NCBI GenBank assembly: GCA_037367405.1
Contig: JAZKJV010003267.1
Span: forward strand, 62,001 to 126,000
Direction: 5' to 3'
Source of the DNA: Ottelia alismoides
Taxonomy: Eukaryota > Streptophyta > Magnoliopsida > Alismatales > Hydrocharitaceae
Length of the DNA stretch: 64,000 nucleotides
Shown here: positions 36,360 through 47,228 of the stretch, one piece after another
How the letters are laid out: each line of letters starts with the position of its first letter
How positions within the stretch are numbered: the stretch's first letter is position 1
Position numbers and translations under genes: made by a program
The notes under the pieces: generated by a model
Database searches by the model: none
What the model was told of the DNA's origin: nothing
What the model saw: the letters and a program-made list of their open reading frames with translations, nothing else

Positions 36360-36410
36360 ATAAGCCGAACCTACTTAATTGTGAGAAAAGGCTTTGTTGT
36401 TGTTGTATGT
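36360..36410 (+). mobile_element. Isolated LINE/SINE 3' tail
   Basis: GCCGAACCTACTTAATTGTG followed by GAGAAAAGGCTTTGTTGTTG is the same 3' tail as at 1880-1922 and 18600-18650, here without any preceding LINE body. Confidence 0.6.
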
Positions 36411-36844
36411 GGATACTTATTAGATATATATATATCCTCTTAGAATTATCCATTAAAAAAATGACATATCTTGATAGTTTGTTTTACAAATGGGTATCAA
36501 TCCTCCTCTCCAAATCTGACACGTTGACATATTAGGCATGGTGGAGGTTTAGGTATGTTTTTGAAAGTGGACAAAAAAAAACCCTCTTAAACCCCTTCTA
36601 TCTATAAAGACGACAAAAATTAATTTCCAACTATTAAAAACCAACACTCCACCGCATAAAACTAACCTACATTCCCGCCACAAGGGAGGGTAACCGCACC
36701 CCCATATAGGATCACCTTCCTTTACAGTACCAGTACATTCACACCCACGTGGTAAAGCACACCATCATCATCCATCACCACCTTCTCCTCCTCCCCCCTC
36801 CCTTTACCTTTACCACCCCCTTCCTTCTCTGCTCCCCACCAAAT

Positions 36845-36857
36845 TAGGGTTAGGGTT
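36845..36857 (+). promoter_or_regulatory. Telo-box in the FRIGIDA-like leader
   Basis: TAGGGTTAGGGTT lies 7 bases before the ATG. Telo-boxes are short telomere-like motifs in plant promoters and leaders, bound by TRB factors and linked to expression in dividing cells and to Polycomb recruitment. Function here is inferred only from the motif. Confidence 0.6.
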
Positions 36858-36863
36858 CCCGCC

Positions 36864-39469
36864 ATGGCCTCCGCCACCGCCTTGGAGTCCACCTTCGCCG
36901 ACCTCGAGAAGCAGCGCGACCTCATCTCCACTTGCACCCGCCTCTGGAAGGACCTCTCCGACCACTTCCAGACCATAGATCACCACCTCCACCTCTCCTC
37001 CTCCGCCGTCCAGTCCAAGCTCCTTGCCCTCGACCGCTCCACCGACCTCGCCCTTACCTCCCTCCGCCGCCGCGAAACCACCATCGACGCCGCCGTCGAC
37101 ACCGCTATCTCCGCTGCCGACCGCCGCCGCGCCGCTGCTCTCCTCCTTGCCCGTGTACCCCCCGACGACCCCGATCTCCCTTCGAAGATCCGATCTCTCT
37201 GCACCAAAATGGACCCATGCGGCTTCTGGGACCTCATCTCGTCCCGAAGGAAGGAAGTCGAGGCCTTGCGGTCGGACCTCCCCGTGATGCTCTCCGATTG
37301 CGTCGATCCGGCTGCGTTCTCCATGGACGCCATGGCTGGAGCGTTCCCCGCCGACCGGAAGGCCGCGGGTGACTTCGGGTGGGCTTGCGTGATAGTGCTT
37401 GAGGCACTGGCGGTTGTTCTGGAGGATCCGGCTCTGGGGAGCGGGAGGAAGATGGTGACACCCAGCGTGAGGGAGCGCGCGGAGGGGATCGCCAAGGAGT
37501 GGAGGGAGGAGCTGGAGAAGAGAGGAGGCGTCGACACGGAGAGGCCGCCGGATGCGCACACATACCTGCAGCATGTGGTGACGTTCGATATTCCGAGGGA
37601 GGAGGATAGAATGCTGTACCGGAGGCTCATCGTCGGGTTGTCATGGAGGAAGCAGATGCCGAGGCTCGCCGTGGAGCTCGGCCTCGGTGAATGCATGGAT
37701 GGTATGTCATCTTCTTGATCTTGGTGTGAAATTTTGGTGAAAAATAGGATTTGATGGGGGAATTGGGTTTCTTGTGCTTGTTGGCGAGATGGGTTTTGGT
37801 TACATTTTGGAAGTTAATCGAGATCAGGTCGATTTCTCCTTGGTTTGCACGTTTTTTTTTTCTGCCAGCGATTTTCATTGCATTTTTGCTGCAATTATGG
37901 ATGATTTACTTCCTATAAGTATGATGTGTTTAGCAAAAATCGTAGTTTTTGAGGGTTTTGCATGGTCATGTACTTTGAATGGGCTCTATCTTTCTAACGT
38001 TTAACATTGTTTTGGAGCGCATTGTGCTAGTTCTTCTCTATATAATTAATTTCTATTGGCCACCAATTGTCTTCGTATTTAAGCACATCTGCTGTCACCC
38101 CGCTGTCTACACGTGCATTGTACAAATGCTTTCTTTTGTTTGCTGCTGGATTCCTGATTGTATTGGTCAGGAGACAGTTTTTTCTGGATTTGGTACCCAG
38201 TCATTGTGCTTGGATTGGACTCTAGTATCCATATCCTGTTATCCGCATTTTTTTGCATGTAGTCCATCATTTCATATCATCCAATAGTCTTAGTTTTGTC
38301 TGCAATTGCTGCATAGATCTGGTTGCATACACAAGAAGAGATCAGTAGTATATTCATATTGTCTGGTTTCCCATATGGATTTGTCTTTTTGTTCTTGTGT
38401 GCATTTACTTGCAGAAATTATTGATGAATTGATAAGCAAGCGTCAGCAACTTGATGCGGTCAATTTTGCATATGAGGCTGGTCTCATAGAGAAGTACCCC
38501 CCTGTTCCACTTCTGAAAGCATATTTAGAGGATTCAGTCAAGGCTGCGACGATGATCTTGGAGGACCGCAGTAATTCTGGCCGAGCTGTGGTATGCATTC
38601 TCTAGATTAGTCTAATCTTTTGGTTTGGCATTTGCATATATTCTCGTATAACTGTAGAAAGTTCGGCAGAAATATAAATCTGTATATTGGCTGTGCTAAA
38701 CTTCATTATTCTTTAAAATGGAAATAAAAGTATTATTTACTTTTTCCCCTGTCATCCAAATTAATTTTTCGTGGTTCTCCAGTGGACATTATTCTTTCTA
38801 GGAGTCATTAGTTGGAAATGATAAAACTCTTGGGGTCCATTTCTTATCTTTCTGAACGTTTCCTGCTTGATCTCATTAGACTATTTGCAAGTATCACTGT
38901 TTCTTTCTGCACCGTGTACTTCATTCTTGCTTCTCCACATGCCTTTTAAATAGCACTTGGCTGGTCGGAAGGAGCAATCTGCGCTGAGAGCAGTGATCAA
39001 ATGTATCGAAGAGCACAAGCTGGAGTCCGAATTCCCACCTGAAGACCTCCATAGGCGTCTGGAGGAACTTGAGAAGGCCAAGACTGAGAAGAAGAAGCCT
39101 ATTGTCGTCAGTGTTCCTGCCAACAAACGAACCAGAGCCAGCAGTGGAGGCCCGATGCCTCCTGCTAAAGCCGGACGCCTCACAAACCACGCCCATGTCC
39201 CGTCCTTCCCATCACCTCCTACTTACATGAGATCACCGTCTTCCCCGTACTCCGCTGTCTCTCCATATGGATATGACAGGCCAAGCATCCACAGTCCTTA
39301 TGGCAGCCAGAGCCCACCAGCATTCAGGGATCCATATGCCTACCGCCAGGAGGAAGTGATCCCCCCTCCAATGGGTATGCCTTACACTTGCCCTCCACTA
39401 AGTTACCCACTCTATGCAGGATACAGCGCACCGGTGTCTCCTGCATATCAACATGTCTATTATCGATAG
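36864..39469 (+). CDS. FRIGIDA-like protein 4-type (FRL4), three exons, intact
   Basis: The coding sequence is exon 1 at 36864-37701, exon 2 at 38415-38590 and exon 3 at 38954-39469: 1530 bases, 509 residues, with GT..AG introns in phases 1 and 0. The start is the first ATG after a pyrimidine-rich leader and sits in a strong context (CCGCCATGG). Residues 1-80 form an N-terminal coiled-coil-like helix (LESTFADLEKQRDL). The FRIGIDA-like domain follows to about residue 390, with SLCTKMDPCGFWDLI, FGWACVIVLEALAVVLEDP, DAHTYLQHVVTFDIP and, across both junctions, DELISKRQQLDAVNFAYEAG and AGRKEQSALRAVIKCIEEHK. The C-terminal 120 residues are proline/tyrosine-rich and disordered, ending in YQHVYYR. 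The MDPxGF signature, three-exon structure and tail fit the FRL4 branch (Arabidopsis members about 530 residues). FRIGIDA itself scaffolds a complex that activates FLC; FRL4 roles are less defined. Exon 1 is strongly GC-rich and exons 2-3 are not, a monocot-like gradient. Confidence 0.93.
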
Positions 39470-40242
39470 AACCGAGCACCTCCTTCTTCGGTGATGACTC
39501 TGTAACTCTACCTGCTCTGATCTCACTGGTTCTGATACGCAAAATCTGCACCATTTTGTAGTTCCCTAACTATGTGCTATCATTAGGAACCTGTGTATTT
39601 TAACTAGTTGGACCTACGCTGCCGCATATTCGAACTGCTGTTTTTATCTCAGTTCCACTTATGTAAATGTCTAATGATGTTTTAACTCTTCTGAAACTTT
39701 GTTCTAGTAGAAGTTGTTAAATATCTTTCATGTAGTCACTCTGATCTTGAATCTGTATGCAAGAAGCGGCTAATGTTAGGTTTGAGATGCATATCTCTGT
39801 GTGATGATTCGTTTCTCTTATCCATGAGAATTTTGGATCCCATTCAGTTTGTTCTGATTAATGGTCCCATGTCTGGTCCTTTGAGGCCCTTTTTTTAAAT
39901 ATCATCTAATTGTTTCAGATATGATTTTTTGCAACTAGCATTATAGGCATGTTGCTTGGAGTAATGAAATAGGATTTACCTCATTTTTTGTTTGTATTCT
40001 TTTGTCCCCTTTCTTGCCTCTCTTTCCCTATTTCATGGCCTATGCCCTCTTCGTCTGGATTCTCTCTTCCCTTTCTCAACACATCAGATATGCTATTGTA
40101 ATATTCTTAATTTATCTATTAATGTACTTTATATGTATTATTGTATATGTTTTAATTTCTATTAATGTGTATTCATGTAAATGATGTGTCATATGTCTTT
40201 AACTGCAAATTTTATCATTTGATTGAGAAAGAAATGAATAAT
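39470..40242. other. 3' flank of the FRIGIDA-like gene
   Basis: The first 300-400 bases are probably 3' UTR. I see no unambiguous polyadenylation site. The remainder is T-rich with no gene. Confidence 0.45.
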
Positions 40243-40385
40243 TGTTGGGAGAAAAATGAATCATCTTCGTAGAAGAGGCCCAAGGGCTCTCTTATATAGG
40301 AGAAAAGCCCTGGGTTAATTACATTGGAAGTACATCAAGAAAACATAAAACATAAATAAGATCGAAAGATACATTTATCTCAACA
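40243..40385 (-). repeat. 3' LTR of the Copia element
   Basis: 143 bases, unusually short for an LTR. Contains CTTATATAGGAG, a TATA-like stretch read from the plus strand, also in the other LTR. Confidence 0.92.
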
Positions 40386-40401
40386 CTCCCCCTCAAGCTG
40401 G
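40386..40401 (-). promoter_or_regulatory. Polypurine tract of the Copia element
   Basis: On the minus strand CCAGCTTGAGGGGGAG directly precedes the LTR start TGTTGAGATAAATG. Confidence 0.85.
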
Positions 40402-40434
40402 AGCATATATATCTATCATGCTCGCCTTGGATCA

Positions 40435-43400
40435 ACACCTATGAAATGGACCTCTAGCTAGGGCCTTGGTGAAGATGTCAGCCATGTGATCTCCAGTGGA
40501 AACATGAGAGGTGGTTATGAGATCGTTCTGGATCATGTCTCTAGTGTAATGACGATTCACCTCTATATGCTTTGTATGTTCATGAAAAACAAGATTATTG
40601 GCAATAAATAGAGCAACTTAATTATCACATAAAAGTTGCATATGAAGAGAAACTTCGATAGTAAGGTCAGTCAGTACATATTTACCACATCATCTCTGCA
40701 CTTCCCTGTGTCATGGCCTTGTATTCAGATTCTGCTCTTGATCTAACCACCATTGTCTGCTTGTTGCGTTTCCATGAAACAAGTGAGTTCCCGACAAAAA
40801 TGGCAAAGCCCGAAGTAGACTTTTTGTCTCTGAAGCACCCCGCATAATCTGCATCTACACAAGCTGTCACCTCAAGAGATGTACCCCTGCTGAAAATAAG
40901 GCCCGAACCAGGTGAGGCCTTCAAATATCTCAAGATCATATGGACATCATCCATATGCACCTTCTTGGGTTGCTCCATGAACTGGCTTACTTTGCTCACT
41001 GCAAAAGCTATATCCAGCCTGATGATAGTGGCGTATAAAAGCTTCCCAACCAGCTCTCTATATCTCCTCCTGTCTACCTCCTCAGTGTCATTATCATATA
41101 ATCTCATAATGTGCTCGGATCTATAGGAGTAGTGACATGCTTGCACCCTGTCATACCTGTCTCAGAAAGAAGATCCATCACAAACTTCCTCTGGGTCATC
41201 ACAGGACTACGCTGGTTCCTGGCGAACTCTAGTCCAAGGAAGTATCGAAGAGAACCAAGGTCTTTAGTCACAAATTCTTGACCTAGAAACTCCTCGGAAA
41301 CCTGAATACCTTGCTCATCATCCCCTGTAACAACAATATCATCTATATAAACAAGAATAGCAACAATACCTCTCTGTGTCCTCTGAACAAAAAGTGAGTG
41401 GTACGCAGTAGACCGCACAAACCCCTGTTTCTCTATCAACTCCGATAGCTTCTGGTACCAAGCTCTCGGACTCTGCTTTAGATGCACACCTTCTGGGACT
41501 CCCCCTCAGTAGCAAACCCTGGTGGTTGCTGCATATATACTTCATCCTGTAGGTCCCCGTATAGAAATGCATTCTTCACATCAAGCTGGCAAAGAGTCCA
41601 GTCTCGTGAGACTGCAATGGATAGAAGAATGCATAATGCCGAGTGTCTTGCCACGAGAGAAAGGGTATCCTGATAGTCCACCCCATAGGTTTGGGTGAAC
41701 CCACGTGCCACAAGTCTTGCCTTGTAGTGGTCCACACTGCCATCTGCCCTTTGCTTTAGGTTCCCCGCGATTACAAAGTTGCCATCTCCTCTTCCATTGC
41801 AAGTCACCACCTACTGTCCTGTAGCGCCTCCTGATATGTACGTGGGATAGTAACAACAGAGTCTCCCACCACAAACTTCCTTTATTCCTCTGAAAGACGA
41901 TCCAAAGAAACATGAGCAGCAAGAGGATACGTGACACATTGGTGATGAGGCTTCCTTAGGGCAGTAGGTATCTCCAGGTCATTAGCCTCTCTGTTCTCTG
42001 AAATCAACTCGTCATGTGTATCATTCAAAACTCCAGTACCATCAGTAGAAACAATGTGTTCATGACATATCTGAGGCGTGGTGGATGATGTGGATGGCGC
42101 ATGAGCAGAGGGGCGAGTAGAAGACATGCGAGTGTAAACATGGGGTAAGAATTTGGACTGGGTAGACGGAGGTGGAGGTGGAGAAGACTAAGGTGCAACA
42201 TGGGGATCGTGTGATGGAGAAGACGAAGGTGGAGTAACAACATCCTCTCCAGAGGTAGCATTGGACAACCGGTCACCTGTATGAGAAAAATACATGATAG
42301 ACTCGAAAATGTGATATCAACACTCACATAATATCGTCGTCCAACAGGATCAAAACATCTATACCCTTTTTGGGTACACGAATAGCCGACAAAAACACAT
42401 TTGATAGCTCTAGGTGAGAGCTTGTCTCGGCCAGGAGTGAAATTATGGACAAAGGCCACCGATCCAAAGACTTTCGGAGTGAGAGAGAATAGTTCATTCT
42501 CAGGAAACACAATCAAGAAGGGAACCTTCTCTCCAAGAATAGTGGACGGCATGCGGTTCACCAAGTAGCAAGCAGTGAGCACCGCATCCCCCCAGAAAGA
42601 ATGAGGGGTACGACTTCGAATTAACAATGTTCTTGTGACATCAATAAGGTGACGATGTTTTCATTCAACCACACCATTATGCTGTGAAGTATAATTGCAA
42701 GAGGTCTGATGAACTATACCAAGAGACCTGAGAAATTCAGATAAATGTAGTGTGGAAAACTCCAAAGCATTATCCGTACGAATGAATTTCACATTAGCAG
42801 AGAAGATATTTTTGACTTCAATGAGATAAGATTTAATGATAGCACCTACTTCAGACTTATGTTTTAACAAGAATACCCAAGATAGTCTAGAATAATCATC
42901 CACAACAACCATATAAAAACGATGTCCCTGATGATCAGGAACACGACTAGGAACCCAAATATGAAAATGAAACAACTCAAAAGACTGACTACTGTGACGA
43001 CTCGGAAAAGAAGAGCGATGGTGCTTCCCAAGCTGGCAGGTTTCACAGTCCAATGTAGTACGAGTAGATATCTGCGGTAGCACATGACACATCTTCTGAA
43101 GAGGAAGGTGACCAAAGCGAAGATGCCACATGAACGGAGAAACCGATCCTGAAGGAATAGTAGCAACCCTAGCACACGGTGGTATGGCAAGCTTATACAA
43201 TCCTCTCTGCTCACAGCAATGGCCAATCACCCTGCCAGTTAGTATGTCTTGAAACACAAGAGAATCGGGATCAAAGATGGCACAACAATGTAAATCTTTC
43301 GTAATTTGACTAATAGAAAAAAGATTCATCTGAATCTGGAGCATATAAGACATTCTGAAGATGCATAGAGGAGGCTAGAACAATCTCCCCTGACCAACAA

Positions 43401-44533
43401 TGGGTAGTTGAACACCATTAGCAATGACCACATATTTTCCAGATGGGATCGACCTGTATGAACTAAACTGCGTCCGATCTCCACACATATGATGTGACAC
43501 TCCAGAATCCATAATCCAATCAGTCAACTCTGAACTGCTACTACTGGTAAGAGTATAAGAAGTACCTGGTGAACTAGACGATGCTCTGGCAGTGGCTGCT
43601 ACATTTGTGGAACCTGCAGTCAAAGGCGTAGGAGGGCTCATCATCTCTCGAAGCCTAGAAACAATATCATCCAAACGTGCATCCGGATTAGGTACAGAAG
43701 AAGGCTTAGTCTGCTCAGCAACACGTGCAGACGCTGGATATCCATGCTTATGAAAGCATGTCTCCTCAGAATGATCAGAACGATGGCAATGTGAACATGG
43801 GCCACGTTGACGGCCTCCTCCTCAACCACAAGGTCCGCGGCCACGAAACTGGGACGAGCCCCCTTTGCCACGAGAAGCTGCCATAGCAGGAGTCATCTGG
43901 GCCATGGTAGTAGATGTGGTAGTAATCCTACTCAATCGTTTGTAGACCCCCTCCATCGACGGTATTGTCTCTCCAGTCAGAAGTTGAGTACGAGTTGCAT
44001 CGTACTCAGAGTCAAGAGATGACCAGAATACTCCTGTCATCGTGGCATTCCGATATACCTGCTGTTGTTCAGTGCTGGTGGTAATAGACATGAAGCTGTG
44101 CAGTCGCTCAAACATGCCTCTCAGATGAGAGAAGTATGCGTGGAGTGGTCGACCATTCCGTTTGGTCGAAAAAATATCAAACTGCAAATTAAGGATCTTG
44201 GTCTCATTCTTTGATTGCCCGTATGTGTCTTGCTAATATGTCCCACATGGCCTTTGTTTTTGGTTGTTTAACAATATCATTAGCAATCTCCGTGGTAAGT
44301 GTCCCAGACAGCCAGATGCGAGCATAAGCGTCATCTTGCTTGCATGAAGCATTGGCCCTAGTCTTGTCCCCCGACTCTGAATCGGTCAGAATGTGCTCCT
44401 TGTTATGGCAATGCATTAGGGTATGAAACTGCATGGACCGCAACTCGTAATTGGTCCCATCCATCTCCACGATAGGTTTCGGGCCATTGAAGGCACCGGA
44501 AAAGGACAGAACGTCACCCTTGTTCTCTGACAT
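40435..44533 (-). pseudogene. Copia gag-pol polyprotein, broken by stops and frameshifts
   Basis: Read from 44533 downward: a gag start (MSENKGDVLSF) with a UBN2-type gag domain to about 43960, then a CCHC-like knuckle near 43790 that lies in a shifted frame. The protease core is DSGVSHHM (about 43510). The integrase zinc-binding part is near 43100 (DCETCQLGKHH), followed by the catalytic core to 42661. Reverse transcriptase has the catalytic motif VYIDD near 41345 and RNase H the motif DADYAGC near 40850. The tail continues past 40682 through a shifted frame with HTKHIEV-like sequence. At the first integrase catalytic position the usual aspartate appears as histidine (HIW instead of DIW), so integrase would be dead even without the stops. 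At least six frame breaks divide the product. Domain order (integrase before reverse transcriptase) proves Ty1/copia. Confidence 0.92.
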
Positions 44534-44639
44534 TGTACTTAGAAGCCGAAACGCGGAACAACTGAGGAGTAAATCGAAGAGAATGCGTCTACAGGACCAT
44601 AGGAAGGATTAGTTGTATCCGTAGACTCATACAACCATC

Positions 44640-45020
44640 CTTAGGGTCTTCGTGCGAGATCTAGAGCCGCACAAATCAGAAAATATCACGATCCGCGAAC
44701 CAGGACAGACCTCAGATCCACACAAAAATGCATCGCGACGACTCACAGGGAGTGCTGGGACCCCTGCGGCAACGGGACAGGTGGCTGGATCCCCCTGCGG
44801 CGGCGGGGCAGGTGGCAGGAGACCCCTGCGACGGTGCGGGAGGGGCCGGAACCGCCGATCAACAATGTTGGAGGGTCTGAGGCCCCTCGCGCGGTGGCGC
44901 TGGAGGTGTTGGGCCCCCCCGTGAGGTGGGCACTGGAGGGCTTTGGTGGGCGGGCAACGACGCGGGGGGGGGGGGGGGGGGGGGTAGGGTGGGATACGTG
45001 AACCTTGGTCTAGGACCGTT
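44640..45020 (-). other. GC-rich leader of the Copia element with a poly-G run
   Basis: Between the primer site and gag lies GC-rich sequence with imperfect copies of CCCCTGCGGCGGCGGG and an uninterrupted run of about 22 G at 44963-44984. The run is out of character for the AT-rich element and may be a later expansion. Confidence 0.6.
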
Positions 45021-45032
45021 TCTCAGATACCA
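45021..45032 (-). promoter_or_regulatory. Primer binding site of the Copia element
   Basis: On the minus strand it reads TGGTATCTGAGA, abutting the LTR; ten of twelve bases match the initiator methionine primer site TGGTATCAGAGC. Confidence 0.85.
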
Positions 45033-45174
45033 TGTTGGGAGAAAAATGAATCATGTTCATAAAAGAGACCCAAGGGCTCTCTTATATAGGAGAAAAGCCT
45101 TGAGTTAATTACACTGGAAGTACATCAAGAAAACATAAAACATAATAAGACTGAGGGATACATTTATCTCAACA
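45033..45174 (-). repeat. 5' LTR of the Copia element
   Basis: 142 bases, partner of 40243-40385. Confidence 0.92.
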
Positions 45175-45692
45175 ATAATCAAATCTTCCGAATAGATTGA
45201 AGGGTTTTTATACTTATGCCCTTTTGAGTTTTCACAGTTATCCTTATTCTCACCTTTTTTGCAATAACACTTGTGCCCTCGTCTTTTTGCATCGTTAATT
45301 TTCGTTCAAAATTTGTATAAATTAAGGACTGACCTAAGGAAAATATACTACCTTCAACTTGTCCCACCACCCTTCTCTTTCAGTGGATGCCAACGACGAG
45401 GGGTGAAAGTGGGGGGGGGGGGGGGGCAGAGGGCCTGCAATGCTGAGAAGTTGAGGGGAGTGGAGGAGGTGGGCGGCTTAGGGCTAGAGGTGTAATGAGT
45501 AGGGCTGTCAAAAAATTCTCAGGTTCGACATTCGCTCGGATTTGGATCGCTAAAAGTTCGATTCAGATTCGATTCGAAAATAAACGAACCGAACCTGAAT
45601 ACGAGTTTGGGCTCGATTAAATAAACGAACCGAACATAAAAAACATAGGCTCGTTCAGGTTCGGTTCGTTAAAAGTTCGATTATATACACTG

Positions 45693-45747
45693 ATACACAC
45701 ACATACATACATACATATACATATACATGTACATATACATATACATG

Positions 45748-45779
<32 letters not shown>

Positions 45780-45782
45780 TAT
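45693..45782. repeat. ACATAT microsatellite
   Basis: About 90 bases of ACATACATAC, ACATAT and GTACATAT words inside the hAT. Confidence 0.85.
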
Positions 45783-45974
45783 TGTACATATAAGGAAAAG
45801 TATACTCTCTCAAAACGTAAGGGTTATTCCCTTAATTTTTCCAAACCCATCCAATCCCTAATTTCCATTCCAGAACAAGAAACCCTCCCTTCAATCTCAT
45901 CCCCTGCGTGCGGCGCTGCCCACCCCACCCCCTGCGAGCGAACAGATCACCCCCTTCCCTCTCCCCTCACGCTG

Positions 45975-46210
45975 CCGCATGCCGGTCGTCCCCCTCTCCT
46001 CTCGCCCTCACGCTGTCAGTCATCCCCCTCCCCTCTCGACTCTCGCCCTGATGCTGTCGGTCGTCCCCCTCCCCTCTCTCCCTCACGCTGTCGGTCATCC
46101 CCCCTCCCCTCTCGACTCTCGCCCTCACGATGTCGGTCGTCCCCCCTCCCATCTCGGCTCTCGCCCTCATGCTGCCGGTCATCCCCCCTCCCCTCTTGCC
46201 CTCACGCAGT
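45975..46210. repeat. C-rich minisatellite inside the hAT
   Basis: Five or six imperfect units of about 35-55 bases, each containing CCCTCACGCTGTCGGTC and CCCCTCCCCTCTCG. Open frames on both strands encode low-complexity repeats and are not considered genes. Confidence 0.8.
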
Positions 46211-47228
46211 GACATAAGTGCAGGCACGTCTCGCCCAATCATCCCCTCCCCTCTCGCCTGCACACCATCGGCCTGCACGCTGCAGGTCACACGCAGGAGG
46301 TCGCATGCCCACCGCTCGTCTCAACCCCCTCCCCTCTCGTTGGCAGTTGGCACACCGGCTCGCCGCAGGTTGTATTTGTAAGGGTCTCTGTTCACTTTTA
46401 TATTATGGATGATGATAAGTTTGATTGGCAATTGATAACTATCGATGCTCCTTACACAACTCCAGTACTCCTTAACAACTCTAAACACATGACAACATTT
46501 ACGAACATACGATAACCCATCTTGGTTTGTTGCGTCTTTAGCTTTTAAATGTGCATATAATTTTTTTAGAATGTTTCTTCTTAACATTGAATTTTCAGTT
46601 TGGAATGGTTGTATACTTATGTTCAAGCTTGATATCATTGGTTTAGATGCGTTTTATAGGTTGAAATTAAGTGGGCTTGTATATCCATCCATATAAATCT
46701 AAGGAAAATAGTATATAACATACATTGTTGAAGTTTTTTTAATAAAAAAACATTAACCGCTGCAAAAATACTTATATATTTGGCATTATTCAATGTTTAT
46801 CCTAAAACGAGCATTTAACGAGCCGAACCGAGCCTTACCGAGCTGAACCGAACCTGAATACGATTTTTATTTTATCGAGCCGAACCGAACCCGAGTCTGA
46901 ATGTATTCTAAACGAACCGAACCAAGCCTGGGTTGGTTCGCTCAGGTTTGGCTCGTTTGCACCCCTAGTAATGAGGTATGAAAGAAACAAATGTGGATGG
47001 AGGACGAAGAGAACTAGATAATTATGCTTGTATCCCTTTCTATATATTTCAGTTACTTGTGTGCCCACAAGTTGATGTTCATTTGCTTGTACTCCTAAAT
47101 TATCGTTTGTTGGGAGGGGAATAAACGACAACTTAGATAGGTATTATTAGGCACAATCAAAAAAGGTACGGGTATAAATGTAATTGTAGACACTCAAAGG
47201 AGCATAGTTGGAAAATCCCTAGATTTAA

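Larger units (their letters stand above)
40243..45174 (-). mobile_element. Complete Ty1/copia element, minus strand, 4932 bp, inactive
   Basis: LTRs of 143 bases (40243-40385) and 142 bases (45033-45174) flank a gag-pol relic. Both begin TGTTGGGAGAAAAATGAATC and end CTCAACA on the plus strand. The exact 5-bp target duplication ATAAT is at 40238-40242 and 45175-45179. A polypurine tract lies beside the left LTR and a primer site beside the right LTR, which fixes the orientation. By eye the LTRs differ at about 11 positions plus one indel, roughly 8 percent, so the insertion is old. Confidence 0.95.
45500..46967. mobile_element. Non-autonomous hAT, 1468 bp, with exact 8-bp target duplication
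   Basis: It starts TAGGGCTGTCAAAAAATTCT and, read inward from the right, TAGGGGTGCAAACGAGCCAA. The target duplication GTAATGAG is exact (45492-45499 and 46968-46975). Subterminal regions (45520-45680 and 46800-46960) are full of CGAACCGAACC words. The interior carries an ACATAT microsatellite and a GC-rich minisatellite, so foreign sequence has been acquired or expanded inside. No transposase. Confidence 0.9.
45202..47219. mobile_element. MULE with G-rich cargo, split by a hAT
   Basis: The left arm GGGTTTTTATACTTATGCCC and the inward-read right arm GGGATTTTCCAACTATGCTC are diverged inverted repeats that stay alignable for about 75 bases (shared CTTTTGAGT and ACCTTTTTTG words). The flanks TAGATTGAA (45193-45201) and TAGATTTAA (47220-47228) match at 8 of 9 positions. 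Removing the nested hAT leaves about 550 bases, including a G-rich stretch at 45400-45490 with a run of about 14 G. It lies only 13 bases from the Copia target duplication. Confidence 0.75.

Noticed and set aside
36810..37696. Long minus-strand frames of 238 and 254 codons
   Set aside because: They are shadows of the GC-rich FRIGIDA-like exon 1, whose plus-strand frame has a clear domain and splice continuity.
45967..46381. Repetitive proteins on both strands
   Set aside because: They are translations of the C-rich minisatellite inside the hAT element.
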